Assembly: GCA_014529385.2 (NCBI GenBank)
Contig: CM043952.1
Coordinates: 151,369,057-151,433,056 of the forward strand
Source of the DNA: Adiantum capillus-veneris
Taxonomy: Eukaryota; Streptophyta; Polypodiopsida; Polypodiales; Pteridaceae
Length of the DNA stretch: 64,000 nucleotides
Direction of reading: 5' to 3'
Position numbers and translations under genes: made by a program. Within the stretch, counting starts at the first letter, position 1. Every line of letters begins with the position of its first letter. The notes below the pieces were generated by a model. It was not told the DNA's origin and made no database searches. It saw only the letters and a list, made by a program, of their open reading frames with translations. Shown piece after piece: positions 33,689-44,870 of this stretch.

Positions 33689-33843
33689 CCGTGTATCGTC
33701 ATTGTGTTAGCATGTTGTAGCTTTGTTTCTTGGAGACAAAGAATGTGGGAAGCCATTAAATTATCATCATGAATAAGGTTGTTGTAGTGTTTCTTAAGGG
33801 ACACAATGTTAAGAGATTGTATTATCAAGTGATTGTCCGGCAA
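33161..33843 (-). pseudogene. Helentron C-terminal endonuclease (EEP fold)
   Basis: Follows the helicase with no gap. The N-terminal half (33843-33690) reads IIQSLNIVSLKKHYNNLI, then ASHILCLQETKL, where the Glu is the catalytic acid of the exonuclease-endonuclease-phosphatase fold. A (TG)n tract (33626-33686) then codes a His-Thr run and shifts the frame. The second half (33610-33161) reads LGEFNIN (normally GDFN), then LDHIWTTN, then FWSDHSTIYLLLP, where Asp-His is the catalytic pair. This is the type of nuclease found in non-LTR retrotransposons and in Helentrons. Confidence 0.8.
33626..33686. repeat. (GT)n microsatellite within the Helentron endonuclease
   Basis: About 30 GT units between the two endonuclease halves. 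On the minus strand one frame reads alternating Thr-His. The halves lie in frames that differ by two bases, so the tract or its edge carries the frameshift. Confidence 0.9.
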
Positions 33844-33929
33844 AGGGTGGAGGTCAAGCTGTGAAGGTTGCCAAGTGGCATGTGTTTTGAAGCGGTGCAG
33901 CTCATCTAGAATTGTTTGGTCTACTTTAA

Positions 33930-35290
33930 TATGGGCAGAATTTAATTATGTTAGGAGGTAAAGGTTTTTGGGATCTCTTACATGCGAGAGGGCAGTGTAC
34001 ACAATACCATGACTTTGTATGCTGGTAGGATCGAAAGCCAAGGTGTCTAGCATCAAGCCTTGTGCATGGTGTATGGTTCTGGCACGTGCAAGTTGAATTG
34101 GGAATTGTGTTCTAGTAATAGTGTTTAGGAAGTTCTTTCCTATTTGAAACTCACGTGCTATTTTGTGGATTGGTGTCCATTGTCTATCTATTGATGTATT
34201 GTATAGTTACTAGTTTTCATATCTAGTTTTTTGGCCTGCTTTAGTGGCTTGAAAGTGAATCCAGATGGTTTGTGTCATGGGGTTTTGTGTTACTGCTTTG
34301 AATATACCTTCAGCTCCGTTGACTAGGCCATCTAGAGCGTCAATATTTCCAGCACAAATTTCCACAATTAGGCCTAGTTTTAAGTGAAGTTTTTTGTGAA
34401 GACCTGTTGTCAACTTTGGATCTATTGGTATTTGAATAGTTTTGCTGCAAGTTTTTTCCTTTGTGTCTTGTGCTTCAATAAAGATTGGTGTCCCTATGGT
34501 AGTTGGTTTTGTAGGTCTTTATCTTTGTTTGCATAGTAAAAGTGGGATACCATGGCCGGATGAGGTACTGTGCGTATGTAATGCGTATTGAGGAGCAAAA
34601 TGTCTTCGTGGGTGTGTTCTAAAACACGTATCCTGTTGAGTATGGCGATGAATGTGTTGTTCGTTTGTCTCATGGCGATTGTTAACTCATAGCACTTTAT
34701 GCGATCATGCCAGAAAGAGGGTGAGATAGCTTCGAGCAATTGAGGTTTTCTAGAAAAAATCCAAGAGTCACGTACTGGACTAGCTTGGCAAAGATCGCCG
34801 CATAAGATGACATCAACACCACCAAATGGTAGGGCGTAGTTTTTTTTTATTACTCGCAGACGAGAGTCCGCCATAGCAAATATGTTGGTTCCAATCAAGG
34901 AGACCTCATCAAAAACAGCTAACTGCAGGTCTTGATAAAGCAGTCGTAGCTCATTTAGCCTCTCAGGTGATAGGAAAGTGTTAGATGATGTGAGTAGTGG
35001 CAAGTGGAGGGCCGAGTGGATAGTGGTTCCACCAACGTCATTAACAAAGCTTTTGTTGCTGTTGGATTGGAATGTGATAAGTGGTTATAGAAACATAGAA
35101 GCCCTTGGACAATCAAAAGAAGGGTGAAAGTTTTGCATGTGCCCGCGCCTCCAGATAGAAAATGTGGATTGCTTCTGTGGGGAATATACGTTTTTTCAGC
35201 ATAATATCATCAAATATTAGCCTTTGTTGAGCATTAAGCAGTAAAATGCTCTTGTAATAAATATCATTTGGTCAGAGTAGTATTTTGATG
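33930..35290 (-). pseudogene. Helentron PIF1-type helicase
   Basis: A superfamily 1B DNA helicase joined to Rep. It starts near LLNAQQRLIFDDI. The Walker A is GAGTCKTF at about 35123-35149, with the conserved Gly before Lys replaced by Cys. A frameshift follows within about 70 bp. The frame 35003-34494 then contains VGGTTIHSALHLPL-type sequence at its start, FDEVSLIG (Walker B), CGDLCQASPV (motif III) and AMRQTN. Downstream are DGLVNGAEGIFKAV (34413-34210), RTIHHAQGL and YTALSHVRD (about 34080-33990), which are motifs V and VI. The order and spacing are those of Helitron helicases. Confidence 0.85.
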
Positions 35291-35299
35291 GCCAGTATA

Positions 35300-37775
35300 G
35301 TGTGTGTATGCAGTTGGCGGTGCTGCATATTTAGGTCTTGTGTGATGTCAACATGAATATGGGAGGAGATATCAGATGGTGTCATAGATGCTGCAGGTGA
35401 ACTAGTGCCTAATGATTTGGTGTTAAGGTTGTCTTTCACTGTTGTGGTTTTGTTGTATTTAGATTAATTTGTATCAATAATAGGTTTATTTTGATTGTAT
35501 ACGTCTTTCCATGTGAGTCCATTTGTTAGATGTTGATTTTCATTATTTATCCATGGTAAAAACAGAAGACAGTGTTCTCTATAATAATTATTTAGGTTCT
35601 TGACGGCATTATATTTGACATATCGTATAATTTTTGGTTTGGTACATTTTTTGTATGTGTTGCTTTTTGTAGTGTATGTGGAGGCAAACTCTGCCAATGA
35701 TATGGCATTGAGTTGGGCAAGACGTGCACAATATTTGTCTATGCTTGTTTCGTAAAAGATTTATGTGCTAGTTGGGTCTATGTGATGTAGGAGATGTTTT
35801 TGTTTGAGAAGCATTGTTCTTTCGTGGGGAGGGTTTGTGTTTATGAATATAAATTCTTGAGTTGCACTGTAGAGAGGTAGAGAAAGTGCAATATATACTG
35901 CTTGTTGTGAGCTTATTTGTTGTGTGTTTAGTATTGTGTTCCCTACTTTTCGAAGTCTATCAAATGTAGTTGCATTGTTTTAAACGCAAGAGTGAAACTA
36001 CTCTTTGATTGCTTTGATGAGTGTGCTATCAAATTTTGTTATATATGAGATGCAATAGGTAGCTACTCCATGTGCATTTAAAATGTATTGTATATCTGAA
36101 TTTGCATCCCAAAGCTTTGAAATGGTTGGATTGAAATTATTTGTGTAAATATCTTTGATATTTCTTTTCAACAGAATTTTTGGGCATGATATTGTGGATG
36201 CTATAGCTTGGATGTATTCCTCAAAGCGAAGGTCCATAGGATAAGAGCCACTATTTGAATGTAATATTTGCTTTATAATCTAGTAGCAATAGATTATCTT
36301 TGATTTGTTTGTGTTTCTTTTCATTGTGTTGGATGTTGGTATGTTGAGACCGACAAGGCTCTAAAATCATATTCAAAGGCATTAGGTAGCGAGGAAAGTC
36401 AAATCGGCATCCCTTGCGTCAAGACTTTTTAAGCTTGTGTGTTTGGATTTCTTGTAAATCTACAGAAAGAAGCATGGAATCGGTTGTTATGTACTTGTCA
36501 AATGAAATCCACAACATCTTCGTTGGGATCTTTTCCATAAATAGGAGCATTTTCTATCCATAGTAGGCCATGATCATGCTGCCTACCTCGGCTCTGAAAC
36601 TTGGTTACAAAAAAGCAATCTTTGATTTTCCCTAATATGGTTATATCCTTGGCTAGAAAATTCTTCATCCCGTTAAACCGGTTTAAGTAAAAACGGGATG
36701 TTGTTATAGAGTCAGCTCGGATCAAATCCCGTATATATGATGCTTCTGTTTGTGTGCTTGGACGTACAATGGGGTTGAGCTTAGCAAGTGCTCCAATCAA
36801 AGGTTTCCAACGTTTCTTAGCCGCTAAAAACGTGACAAAGAATGTCAGTTGCCCAAGTTGTCTAATCATAGCGAAGGCTTTTTTTTTCAATTTTACCTTG
36901 TAGTCAGGTGATGTTCGCAATGCCTCAAAGTCATGATATACAAGTTGGAAAGACAAGACCTTCTTAATGTTAGTATCTCCAACAACTTGTGCGGCTACTA
37001 GTGTATTGTGATTCCGCTTGCCTTTGCGCATACGGATCCAAATGGACCCCATGATTTTTTGAGTCATTACTTTGACTGTTTTGAAAGAAAGATTCTCTAT
37101 ATTTAGCGAGAATCTTCTATCACTATGCATAAGTTCCCATTGAACCACATGTTGATATCTATGCATAGCAAGTGCATGGTATTTACGGGGCTCACAGTAG
37201 AAAATAGTAGGGAAACTAAGCTCTTCATAATATTCATCTTTGAAGATACTCAAAGGACTATTTCCCTCAGCAGGAGCTACAAAGAAGACTTTGTTGTTGT
37301 GATTTGATGTTATTGCACCTATTTCTAGGGTGGTTCTATCACCCAAGCAAGCAAATTGCCTCGCGATGGAGACACGGAGTTCATTCGATTGCTGGAGAAG
37401 CAAAGCTTTCAATGATTCCGTTTCTTTTTTGTCCCAGGTGCAATACTTGCGTTTGCGTAAACATTGGTTGTCTCCCAAGTAGAAAAATAGGCAACCACTT
37501 CTATCGACAATGATGATTTTGTGGAATGTTATTGAATTGGCTCCACTATTGAATGTTTCTCTTTTGGGTGAAGATATTGGCACACCGTAAATATGGATGT
37601 CGCATGCAATACTAAATCTAAAGGAAAATACATGGATAATATCAAGTGCAATACCAATAGATGATGTGTGGCTATTTAAAAGTTGGTTCAAACTGGAGGA
37701 ATCATGTCTGTTGGAAGCCAAATGCACCAAAGAAGAAGGTGTCATCATTGGCGTTTGCTCCAACGGAACTCTCAC
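35300..37775 (-). pseudogene. Helentron Rep (HUH endonuclease) and linker
   Basis: Rep nicks and rejoins single strands in rolling-circle transposition. The open frame 37775-36498 holds ALRTSPDYKVKLKKKAFAMI and then RQLGQLTFFVTF, the Helitron_like_N signature, and ends with FQSRGRQHDHGLLWI, whose HDH is the metal-binding HUH motif. Next, in shifted frame, QTHKLKKS, stop, RKGCRFDFP is the usual QTH..K.C..CRFGFP block, with the second Cys codon now TGA. At 36237-35998 comes NNFNPTISKLWDANSDIQYI, then TYCISYITKF, whose Tyr-X4-Tyr-X2-Lys is the paired catalytic tyrosine motif. The Helentron linker blocks follow to 35464. At least two stops and two frame changes make it non-functional. Confidence 0.85.
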
Positions 37776-38012
37776 ACGTCTACCATGATATTGTTATTTT
37801 TTGTAATGATGAGCGTGACTTTATTATTTTATTGAGCACGAGGAAAACATTATTATTCCACGGGTGACTAGCTAGGAAAGTACTATCAATATCATTCTGA
37901 ATGAGTTTTTCAAAAGATGTATTTTGGCTGCTTGAGGAACCCATGTATGTGCAATTTTTTTCCCCCCTTGGGCTATGGGGATGAAGGAAGACAAGTAAAT
38001 GAAACACGCGCG

Positions 38013-38015
<3 letters not shown>

Positions 38016-38058
<43 letters not shown>
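38016..38058. repeat. (CA)n microsatellite upstream of the Helentron Rep
   Basis: About 21 CA units. Cys-Val repeat ORFs across it are not genes. Confidence 0.95.
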
Positions 38059-38060
<2 letters not shown>

Positions 38061-38219
38061 TGGCAATTTACAAGATGAGCAATGGATGAAAGCAATATAA
38101 TGTAAAGAGTGTTTTTCCATGTGGAGGTGATGGAGCTTCAATATTGCAGAGGAGGAGTGCTACTTTGTTACTTCAACAAAAGATGTGACAAGACCTAACT
38201 TGTTGACAGTGAATTTACC

Positions 38220-40122
38220 AATTCAGACAAGGGAGGTTAGCATCTCAAGTGCATCCAGTACATCGAAAACATATAAATCAACAAATTTTTTGTCAAGATG
38301 CAACACTTTGTTGACTATGTTACCCGCTAAGGAAATGTCAATTGGGGAAGTTTTGTTGGTCAAAATCTTTCCTTCAGCTTGGGTACCAAAACAATAGTTG
38401 TAGATTTTGAGCAGATAGAGCAAAAGTTTGCCTCTTGTTGGTAATAAATCTTAGTAGATTTGCATTGACCACAAAAACGTTTTTACCAAAATTGAATTCA
38501 CATTCACAAAGAAGTGCAATGTGCCAGTAACCTATGTATAGCCACTTGAAAAGTCAGAGCTTTCTTGAGCTATTATGGTGAAAAAGAAAAAACAAGAGCA
38601 ATACTTACTTCTTGATTCTGACCATCATCAACAATATGGGCCTTATATGCTTCCTCCAAACGATGCTTGAGATGAGGAATTTTGACGCGTGCCAGGATAG
38701 TAATATCCAAGAGTGAGAGTGTATTGCTTCTACTTGTGAAGGAACCTATGTTTCATGCAACAAACATAGGATGCACATCGGTCTCAAGAGCACGAAAGAT
38801 AGCATGGTAATCATATTTGCGTGCATTCACAAAGCTAAGCTATGATGGTAAGAAAGGGGAAACATTAGAAAGCAACAAATATATAAAAGGGCAAAGATAA
38901 GGCAATCTTACAGTGGAACGATCCTCAATTGTAGGCTCATTTGCAACAACAAGATCACCCTGGGAAACACCAACTTTTGAAGTGCTAGCATGGCCTTGTC
39001 TAACAACAAAATCTACAATTCCAAAGTGCGTACAGGTGCCCTGTGCATGCAAGGATTGTGCCTCATCTAAAGATTGATGCACTTTGCTCTCTGGGTAGAA
39101 ACTAAGGTTGACTTCAAAAGGCTTTGTCTTCTCTACAATTGTGGAAGCTTTGAAAAGTAGTACATAAGGAGATGTGCAACCATCTGACTTAGTTTTTTTT
39201 TTCACAGTCACATTCTCAATGTGCACAAAGTCTTCTACAGTAAGACTGTCAATGAATTGTGCAATAAATTGATCACTAACAGCACCAGTGATGGTGTCAG
39301 TGTTGAGTGGATCAACTAGGTCTACCTTAGGGTAGCGCATATATTTAGCAACTTCTGGGCTTTGTTTGTAAGTCCCATATCGGTTCAATATGCACCCCTC
39401 AAATGCAAAACGAGGGCAAGTCTCAGTGATGTCAACAATACGCAATAAAGGGATCTTAGTGGAAATATAAGGCACAAGAGAAGATGAACTAGCGGGCATT
39501 ACATCCTCATGATAGCACTCAATAACAGTATGCTCACCTAGTTTGGCATTATCTGTAACGCTCTCGTTTTTTGTAACTGTAGGCGGTGAACACTCCAAAC
39601 AAGGTTTGACTGCCACAAGAAAAAAAAAACTCGTATAAGGGATGGACACAACAATAGAATATATGTGTGGTGCAAGCAAGCCTTACTTAGTCCCGTTGTC
39701 TCCTTGCAAGTCTTGAAAAGTGTACGTACTACCGTGCCACTTTGAATCACACGCTTGAGGGATTTGGGCCCAACGCCAAGGGTAGAAGAAACATCAAGCT
39801 TATGTAGACTCGAAGCACTCCTCGTGCGTAGTGGAGCCACATGATCAAGAATGAGGCCACTATCAGCTTCCAAGAATGACACAGCTGTATCACGGTGCAC
39901 TATCTTGTTCAACTCTATTTTTATTTTTATTTTAAAAAGAAAAATCGGATTATTTCTAAGCATACATCGAGCATTTTCTATAAGATATCAAGCTATTGAA
40001 TCACCTTCTTCAAACTCCATTTAGCGAACATCACTAGATTCATTGCACATAGGCTCTACATTGTCATCATTGCCATCATAATGTTCATCAAGTGGATTTC
40101 GCGAGGAGGAACAGGCAACCAT
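38220..40122 (-). pseudogene. Unrecognised spliced gene or gene relic upstream of the Helentron
   Basis: A minus-strand gene structure with believable plant splice sites. A short first exon may start at the ATG at 40122-40120. Clear exons are about 39930-39687 (DTAVSFLEADSGLILDHVAP), 39609-38912 (about 232 residues, including RFAFEGCILNRYGTYKQSP) and 38839-38609 (SFVNARKYDYHAIFRALETD, then KIPHLKHRLEEAYKAHIV). A final part covers 38531-38220 (ECEFNFGKNVFVVNANLLRF, then VDLYVFDVLDALEML). Introns 39686-39610, 38911-38840 and 38608-38532 have GT...AG ends with pyrimidine-rich acceptors. The exon at 38839 contains one in-frame TGA at 38755-38753, and the last exon needs a frame change, so it is probably broken. 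I do not recognise the family. It could be a captured host gene or a cargo gene of the rolling-circle element. Confidence 0.45.
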
Positions 40123-40361
40123 ATTAAGAGAGGGTGGTAAATAATGTTCACACAACTATTACTTGATGTGTTCAAAAGAAGCAAAGGGAAAAGAACGTGC
40201 TTTAGCTAAAGGGTAAATACGTTCATAGAAACAGTACTTCACACATTCACAGGGACCTTAAGATCAATAAGGGACAGGGATAGGCTTGAACTAATTTTTG
40301 GAGGAGCAACACCACTTATATACTACAACACTCCCTTCTCTTTCTGAATGTTCACAAAGTC

Positions 40362-40762
40362 TTAAGGCTAACCTGCTATCAAATCTTTTAAATGGATTTG
40401 ACACATATTTAGACACATGCAAGAGAACATCAAAGTCAAAGGCATTAATGAACTAATGGACAAAGGTACACCAATCAGAAAGAGTACCCCCACTTTATCC
40501 ATTCACACTCTTCTTGTCCATGGGTTGTGCAATTTGAGGTGCCAAGTTGAGTTAGACCCAAGTTAAGACTAACCTACTATAGATCTTTTAAATGGATTTG
40601 TCACATATTTAGACACATGCAAGAGAACATCAAATTCAAAGGCATTAATGAACTAGTGGACAAAGGTACAGCACACAGAAAGAGTACCCCCACTTTATCC
40701 ATTCACACTCTTCTTGTCCATGGACTGTGTAATTTGAGGTGCGAAGTTGAGTTAGACCCAAG
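40362..40762. repeat. 201-bp tandem duplication
   Basis: Copies 40362-40562 and 40563-40762 are nearly identical: TTTTAAATGGATTTG, CACATATTTAGACACATGCA, GTACCCCCACTTTATCC and GAGTTAGACCCAAG occur in both, with about a dozen differences. A short (GA)n-like tract follows near 40835. No gene is supported within. Confidence 0.9.
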
Positions 40763-40969
40763 AATGTGTGTTGGTGGTCTGGGTTCCCACCATGCTCATG
40801 CGTTGAACACCAAAGAAATAGCCAATGAACGAACGAGAGAGAGAAAGAGAGAGAGGGTGTGTAATCGCGATGTCGTGTTGTGACACGTACATAGTGGGAA
40901 CGCATCCTACAAGAGTTATCTTGTAACTTTTTAGATACATAGTTATATTTTCTATAATGTACATATGCA

Positions 40970-41640
40970 TATTTAAGTATAATAATATGTTTTCTATCTC
41001 ATCCTGTTATTTATCTCAAGGGTAACCTATTCTTACTTTACCATCAGAAAATACTATGGAAAAAGCGTCAATAGCTCCGCCTCTTTAACTTGGGGCAAAA
41101 AGCATTGATTATTTATTTCTACTATCTCATTATCATCTCACACCTTAGCTAGATCCTATATCTAGGGTAAACTCCAATATATATATATTCTATGTATTTT
41201 TCATATTTTTCTTATATTTCTTTCTAAACAGCTACTAGGAGGAATCAAATCCTAGTGGGACACTAGGTGGCATGATTTCAAAGATACACTTATTTTAATG
41301 CATTATTGCAAGCATGATTACAAAACTTTGTCAAGGAGCAATGTCATGCTTTCATATGGCATGAGGTGTCCTTTGGAATCAAATGAAAGTCTAGCCTAAG
41401 GGGAGCACATGAAGACTTTTGCTGCCAGAAATGGACCTTATTTTGATTATTTTTTTACACAAGGTTCCAATCCGAATTGGAAAAAGATTTTAAAATGAAA
41501 ATCGTAGCTAATGAGCTGAATTTTTTTCCCATATTTTTACTTTTTTATTTGGAGCTACGGTTGAGGAGATATGATCAAAACTGGACCCCAGTCTGCCCAC
41601 ATCATGCAAGGACAGCTCATTTCCAACTTTTTCAGTTTCT
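40970..41640. other. AT-rich stretch without a gene
   Basis: Contains an (AT)n run near 41180 and long T-rich segments. It grades into the LTR-like promoter region; no coding or RNA feature is supported. Confidence 0.4.
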
Positions 41641-41691
41641 GTTCACACTGGCTCTTCTCTTCTTGTGTAAACCCTTGTGGGTTCCCTTCAC

Positions 41692-41700
41692 CTATAAAAG
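41692..41700 (+). promoter_or_regulatory. TATA box in an LTR-like promoter region
   Basis: CTATAAAAG at the end of a segment whose layout resembles the U3 region of large plant gypsy LTRs: GGAGCTACGGTTGAGGAGAT at about 41550, then ACTGGACCCC, then the TATA box and CT-rich leader. The words ATGGTGCCAAAGGG at about 41948 may be a decayed primer site. Neither LTR terminus was located, and no gene follows in frame, so this is probably a solo or decayed LTR. Confidence 0.35.
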
Positions 41701-41959
41701 GGGACCTCTTCTTCCTTGAAATGAACTCAAGCATTCAAGCCATTGATGAGAGGAATTCTTGAGGGAGTGAGTAGTAATGCTTAATTGTACTTAGCCATTA
41801 ACATAAGCCCAAGCCTACACTTTCTCCTAGAGGAAGACTAGCCATTCTTGTACGCTATCCTTGGAAGATCAACTCTAATCAAAGAAGGTCTTTCACTTGG
41901 CGTATCAATCAAAGTGGAGTTCTCCCCTCTTCTTCTCTCTCCATCAATAATGGTGCCAA

Positions 41960-42830
41960 AGGGTTTGTCAAGTAAGATGTGTTCTACATTGATGTTTTCT
42001 TGATTTCTTGTTGTTTTCTTTTTCATCTCTAATCCAACATATATATATATATATGTATCTAATCTAATCTCCTTAACCAAACCTATCTCTCTCATTCTTA
42101 GTAATTCATCCTCTCTACAAATTCTAGGTTCTCTTTGCTACAGGTACATCTCTCCCCGCAGTATCCTTATTGCCTACGGGCAAGAATAGGGCTTGGGAGG
42201 GAAACTTCTCATCTCTTCACTTCTCTCATATCTACATTTCTCACATACTATCCTAGATGAATAACCCACATGATGATAATTTCTATCGCTTTCACTCTGT
42301 ACGATCTATTAGAATTAACGTATGGATTAGCCGTAAAATACACTTTCAACAACGTATAGTGTTTCTCTTTGGCCCAGAAAGGCTCAAAATACTTCTATCA
42401 CCAGATCCCATTATACTACCTCTCATAGACTATAACTTTTCTTTTGACGTAAGCGTAGTTATCTTGCTATGAACCAAGAGGTTTTGTACACACAATTAAT
42501 CCCAATCACTAGACAATATATATATATATTATGGTAAGCACAAAACTACAATTCCAAAGAACAATTTGTAGCCTATTTGGTTAGCCAAGATTGAATGCCA
42601 TTAACTCATCTATTAACCCTTTCATACTACCCATGATACGATATGACCATAGCCTTGATGTTTTCATCTTTGTGTTATTTTGACATTCTCTTTTGTGTTC
42701 TTTCTATGTGTGTGTGAGTGCAAGAGAGAAAGAGTGGGGATTCTTTGATTTCACTGCTTTCCAAACCCTAGTCTTCATGGCATCTATGGTTTAACCCCTT
42801 CATATAGTTTTTTGGAGTTCTCTCACAAAC
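41960..42830. other. Stretch without a supported gene
   Basis: Short (AT)n runs near 42040 and 42520. A 71-codon plus-strand ORF (42257-42472) has no recognised domain. The stretch probably belongs to the decayed LTR or its internal region. Confidence 0.35.
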
Positions 42831-42994
42831 TCTCATAGCCATAAGCCCGGTGCTTTCCTGGCAAGACTGCAAATTTCTCCACAGCGAGTCTTGCAAAATG
42901 TCACGAAGTCATTTGCATGGTGTGAGTGACCATGAGCGTAGCAACTCTGCAAACCTCGCTGCATGGAATGGGAGGGAGCCGTGTTGCACATCTT

Positions 42995-44435
42995 GCCAAG
43001 CATTGTTCGGGGAAAATGTTTTTGAGCATAAGAATGTGTCGTTCCTGATCCCAAAAGCGTCGTTCGAGAGTAAGGGGAAAAGGAGGAACTCCACTCCATA
43101 ATAGAGAAAAATAGTGTAAAAACTTGATAAATACCCGTACTTTCCTAAAAGTTCCTCTTGGCAGACTCAAGGAAAGCAATTCTGCATGTTTGGAAAAATG
43201 ATTTTTTCTCGAAAGTTGTTGCAAGCATAAATGATGGCCAAGGAAAATGTGGCTCAATTTAATCATGTGCCAATGCTAATTTCAAAACTTGTAGCTGAGA
43301 GAAGGGGAAAACGAGAAATTCCCACCCAGAATAGAAAAAAAAAAGTCTAAAACCCTACAAAATGCCCCTAATTTCCTAAAATCCCCTCTTGGAAAACTAA
43401 AGGGAACAATGTGGAACGTGCCTCAGGTTAGTCTCGAACTGGTTTGAATTTTGAAAATGTCGGTTGAGTGAAAGGGGAAAAGGAGAATTTCCATCCCAAA
43501 ATAGAGAAAAGTAGGGTAAAAACTTGGAAAACACCGCTATTTTTTTTAAATTTCCTCTTGGAAAACTCAAGCTTGGAAAAACGATTTTTCCCGACCATTG
43601 GAAGGAAAGGAATTTTGAAAAATGCAAACAGTGTCGATACAAGGGTAAATGAGGTCTAAGTGCCGTTATGATTCGATGAGCACCTGCAACCAATATTCGT
43701 GAAAAAATGTGCCTCAGTTTAATATCGTGTCGGTTTCAATTTCGAAAATGCCTGTTGAGGGCAAGAGGAAAGGGAGAAAATTTTCCCAGAAATTGAGAAA
43801 ATAGTGTGAAAAGCCAAAAAGAAAACCTACTTTTTTAGCATTTCCTCTTGACAAAATCAAGGAAAGAAAGTATGTCTAAATCATCTATCAGTGTTCGGGA
43901 AAAATGTGTCTCAACTTAATATCGTGCCGCTTTAAATTTCAAAAATGCCGGTTGAAGGCAAGGAGAAATTTTGCCCCAAAATAGAGAAAATCAATGTAAA
44001 AACCCAAAAAATAAACCTAATTTTCTAAGTTTCCTCTTGGAAAATTCAAGAAAGGGAATTTTGTATGTTTGGAGAAATGATCTTTCCCGAACATTGCATC
44101 TCTCTCTTTCTCTCTCGCACACATACACACGCGCGCGCACAGGCGAGTGGAATCCATTGGATTGGACCAGTGTTCGGCAAAAATGTGTCTCAGCCTAATA
44201 TCAAGCTGTTTTCAATTTCAAAAATGTCGGTTTAGGGAAATGGGAAAAGAATAAATTCTGCCCCAAAATAGAGTAAAATAGTGTAACCCAAAAATAACCT
44301 TTTTTTTTTTGAAATTTCTTCTTAACGAAATCAAGGAAAGGAATTTTGTATGTGCGGAGAAATGATTTTTCTCAGACACTGAGGTCTCTATTGTCCTCTC
44401 ACAGATGTGAGGCAGTCTCATTGTCTCGGTACCAT

Positions 44436-44485
<50 letters not shown>

Positions 44486-44870
44486 GCAATCGAGGATTCA
44501 AGGGTCTGCAAGAGGAAGTTAAGGTCACAGGTGCGGAGGGTACTTGCATTTTCATGAAGTGCAGGACTCACAGGACGGCAGGAGCCTCAAGAGGAGGTCT
44601 AGACAAGACCTACTGCAAGTGCAAGATGGACTTGGGCGGCGGGGGGGGGGGGGGGGGGGGCGAGGGGGCAGTGTTCGGGAAAAATGTGTCTCAACTTAAT
44701 ATCGTGCCGTTTCCAATTTCAAAAATGCCGGTTGAGGGCAAGAGGAAAAGGAGAAATTCCATACCAAAATAGAGAAAAATAGTGTAAAAACCCAAAAAAT
44801 ACCCTTAATTTTCTAAAATTTCCTCTTGGCAATTATATGTTTGAAAAAATGATTTTTCCCGAACACGGGG
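42995..44870. mobile_element. Array of short TIR elements (family M2), at least six copies
   Basis: Units of about 200-220 bp begin CAGTGTTCGGGAAAAATGTG (or close variants) and end in the inverse, ...TTTTTCCCGAACA(TTG). Copies start near 43000, 43217, 43408, 43700, 43890, 44168 and 44664. Internal words are constant: AATGCCGGTTGAGGGCAA, AAATAGAGAAAA, GTGTAAAAACC and TTTCCTCTTGG. The copies at 43890-44097 and 44664-44866 have the best-preserved ends. There is no coding sequence. Microsatellites sit directly against several ends. The ends and ~8-bp imperfect flanking repeats suggest a hAT-type MITE, but this is tentative. Confidence 0.7.
44439..44484. repeat. (CT)n microsatellite between M2 copies
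   Basis: About 23 CT units, with a run of 20 G at 44641-44660 in the same gap, immediately before the next M2 copy at 44664. Confidence 0.95.

Larger units (their letters stand above)
33161..37800 (-). mobile_element. Helentron-type (Helitron2-like) rolling-circle transposon, decayed
   Basis: One minus-strand polyprotein in order HUH Rep (about 37775-35300), PIF1-family helicase (about 35290-33930), endonuclease/phosphatase-type nuclease (33843-33161). The Rep has the linker signature LRKVGNTILNTQQ, then INTNPPHER, then PKIIRYVKYN, then NYYREHCLLFLPW, which is typical of the Helentron/Helitron2 branch. The nuclease is fused directly after the helicase, the arrangement that defines Helentrons. 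Several stops, frameshifts and a microsatellite break the frame. Transposon termini were not found, so the limits given are those of the coding remains. Confidence 0.85.

Noticed and set aside
36498-37775. 425-codon ORF considered as a host gene
   Set aside because: It contains Helitron_like_N blocks and an HUH motif and is followed by Rep, helicase and nuclease remains, so it belongs to the transposon.
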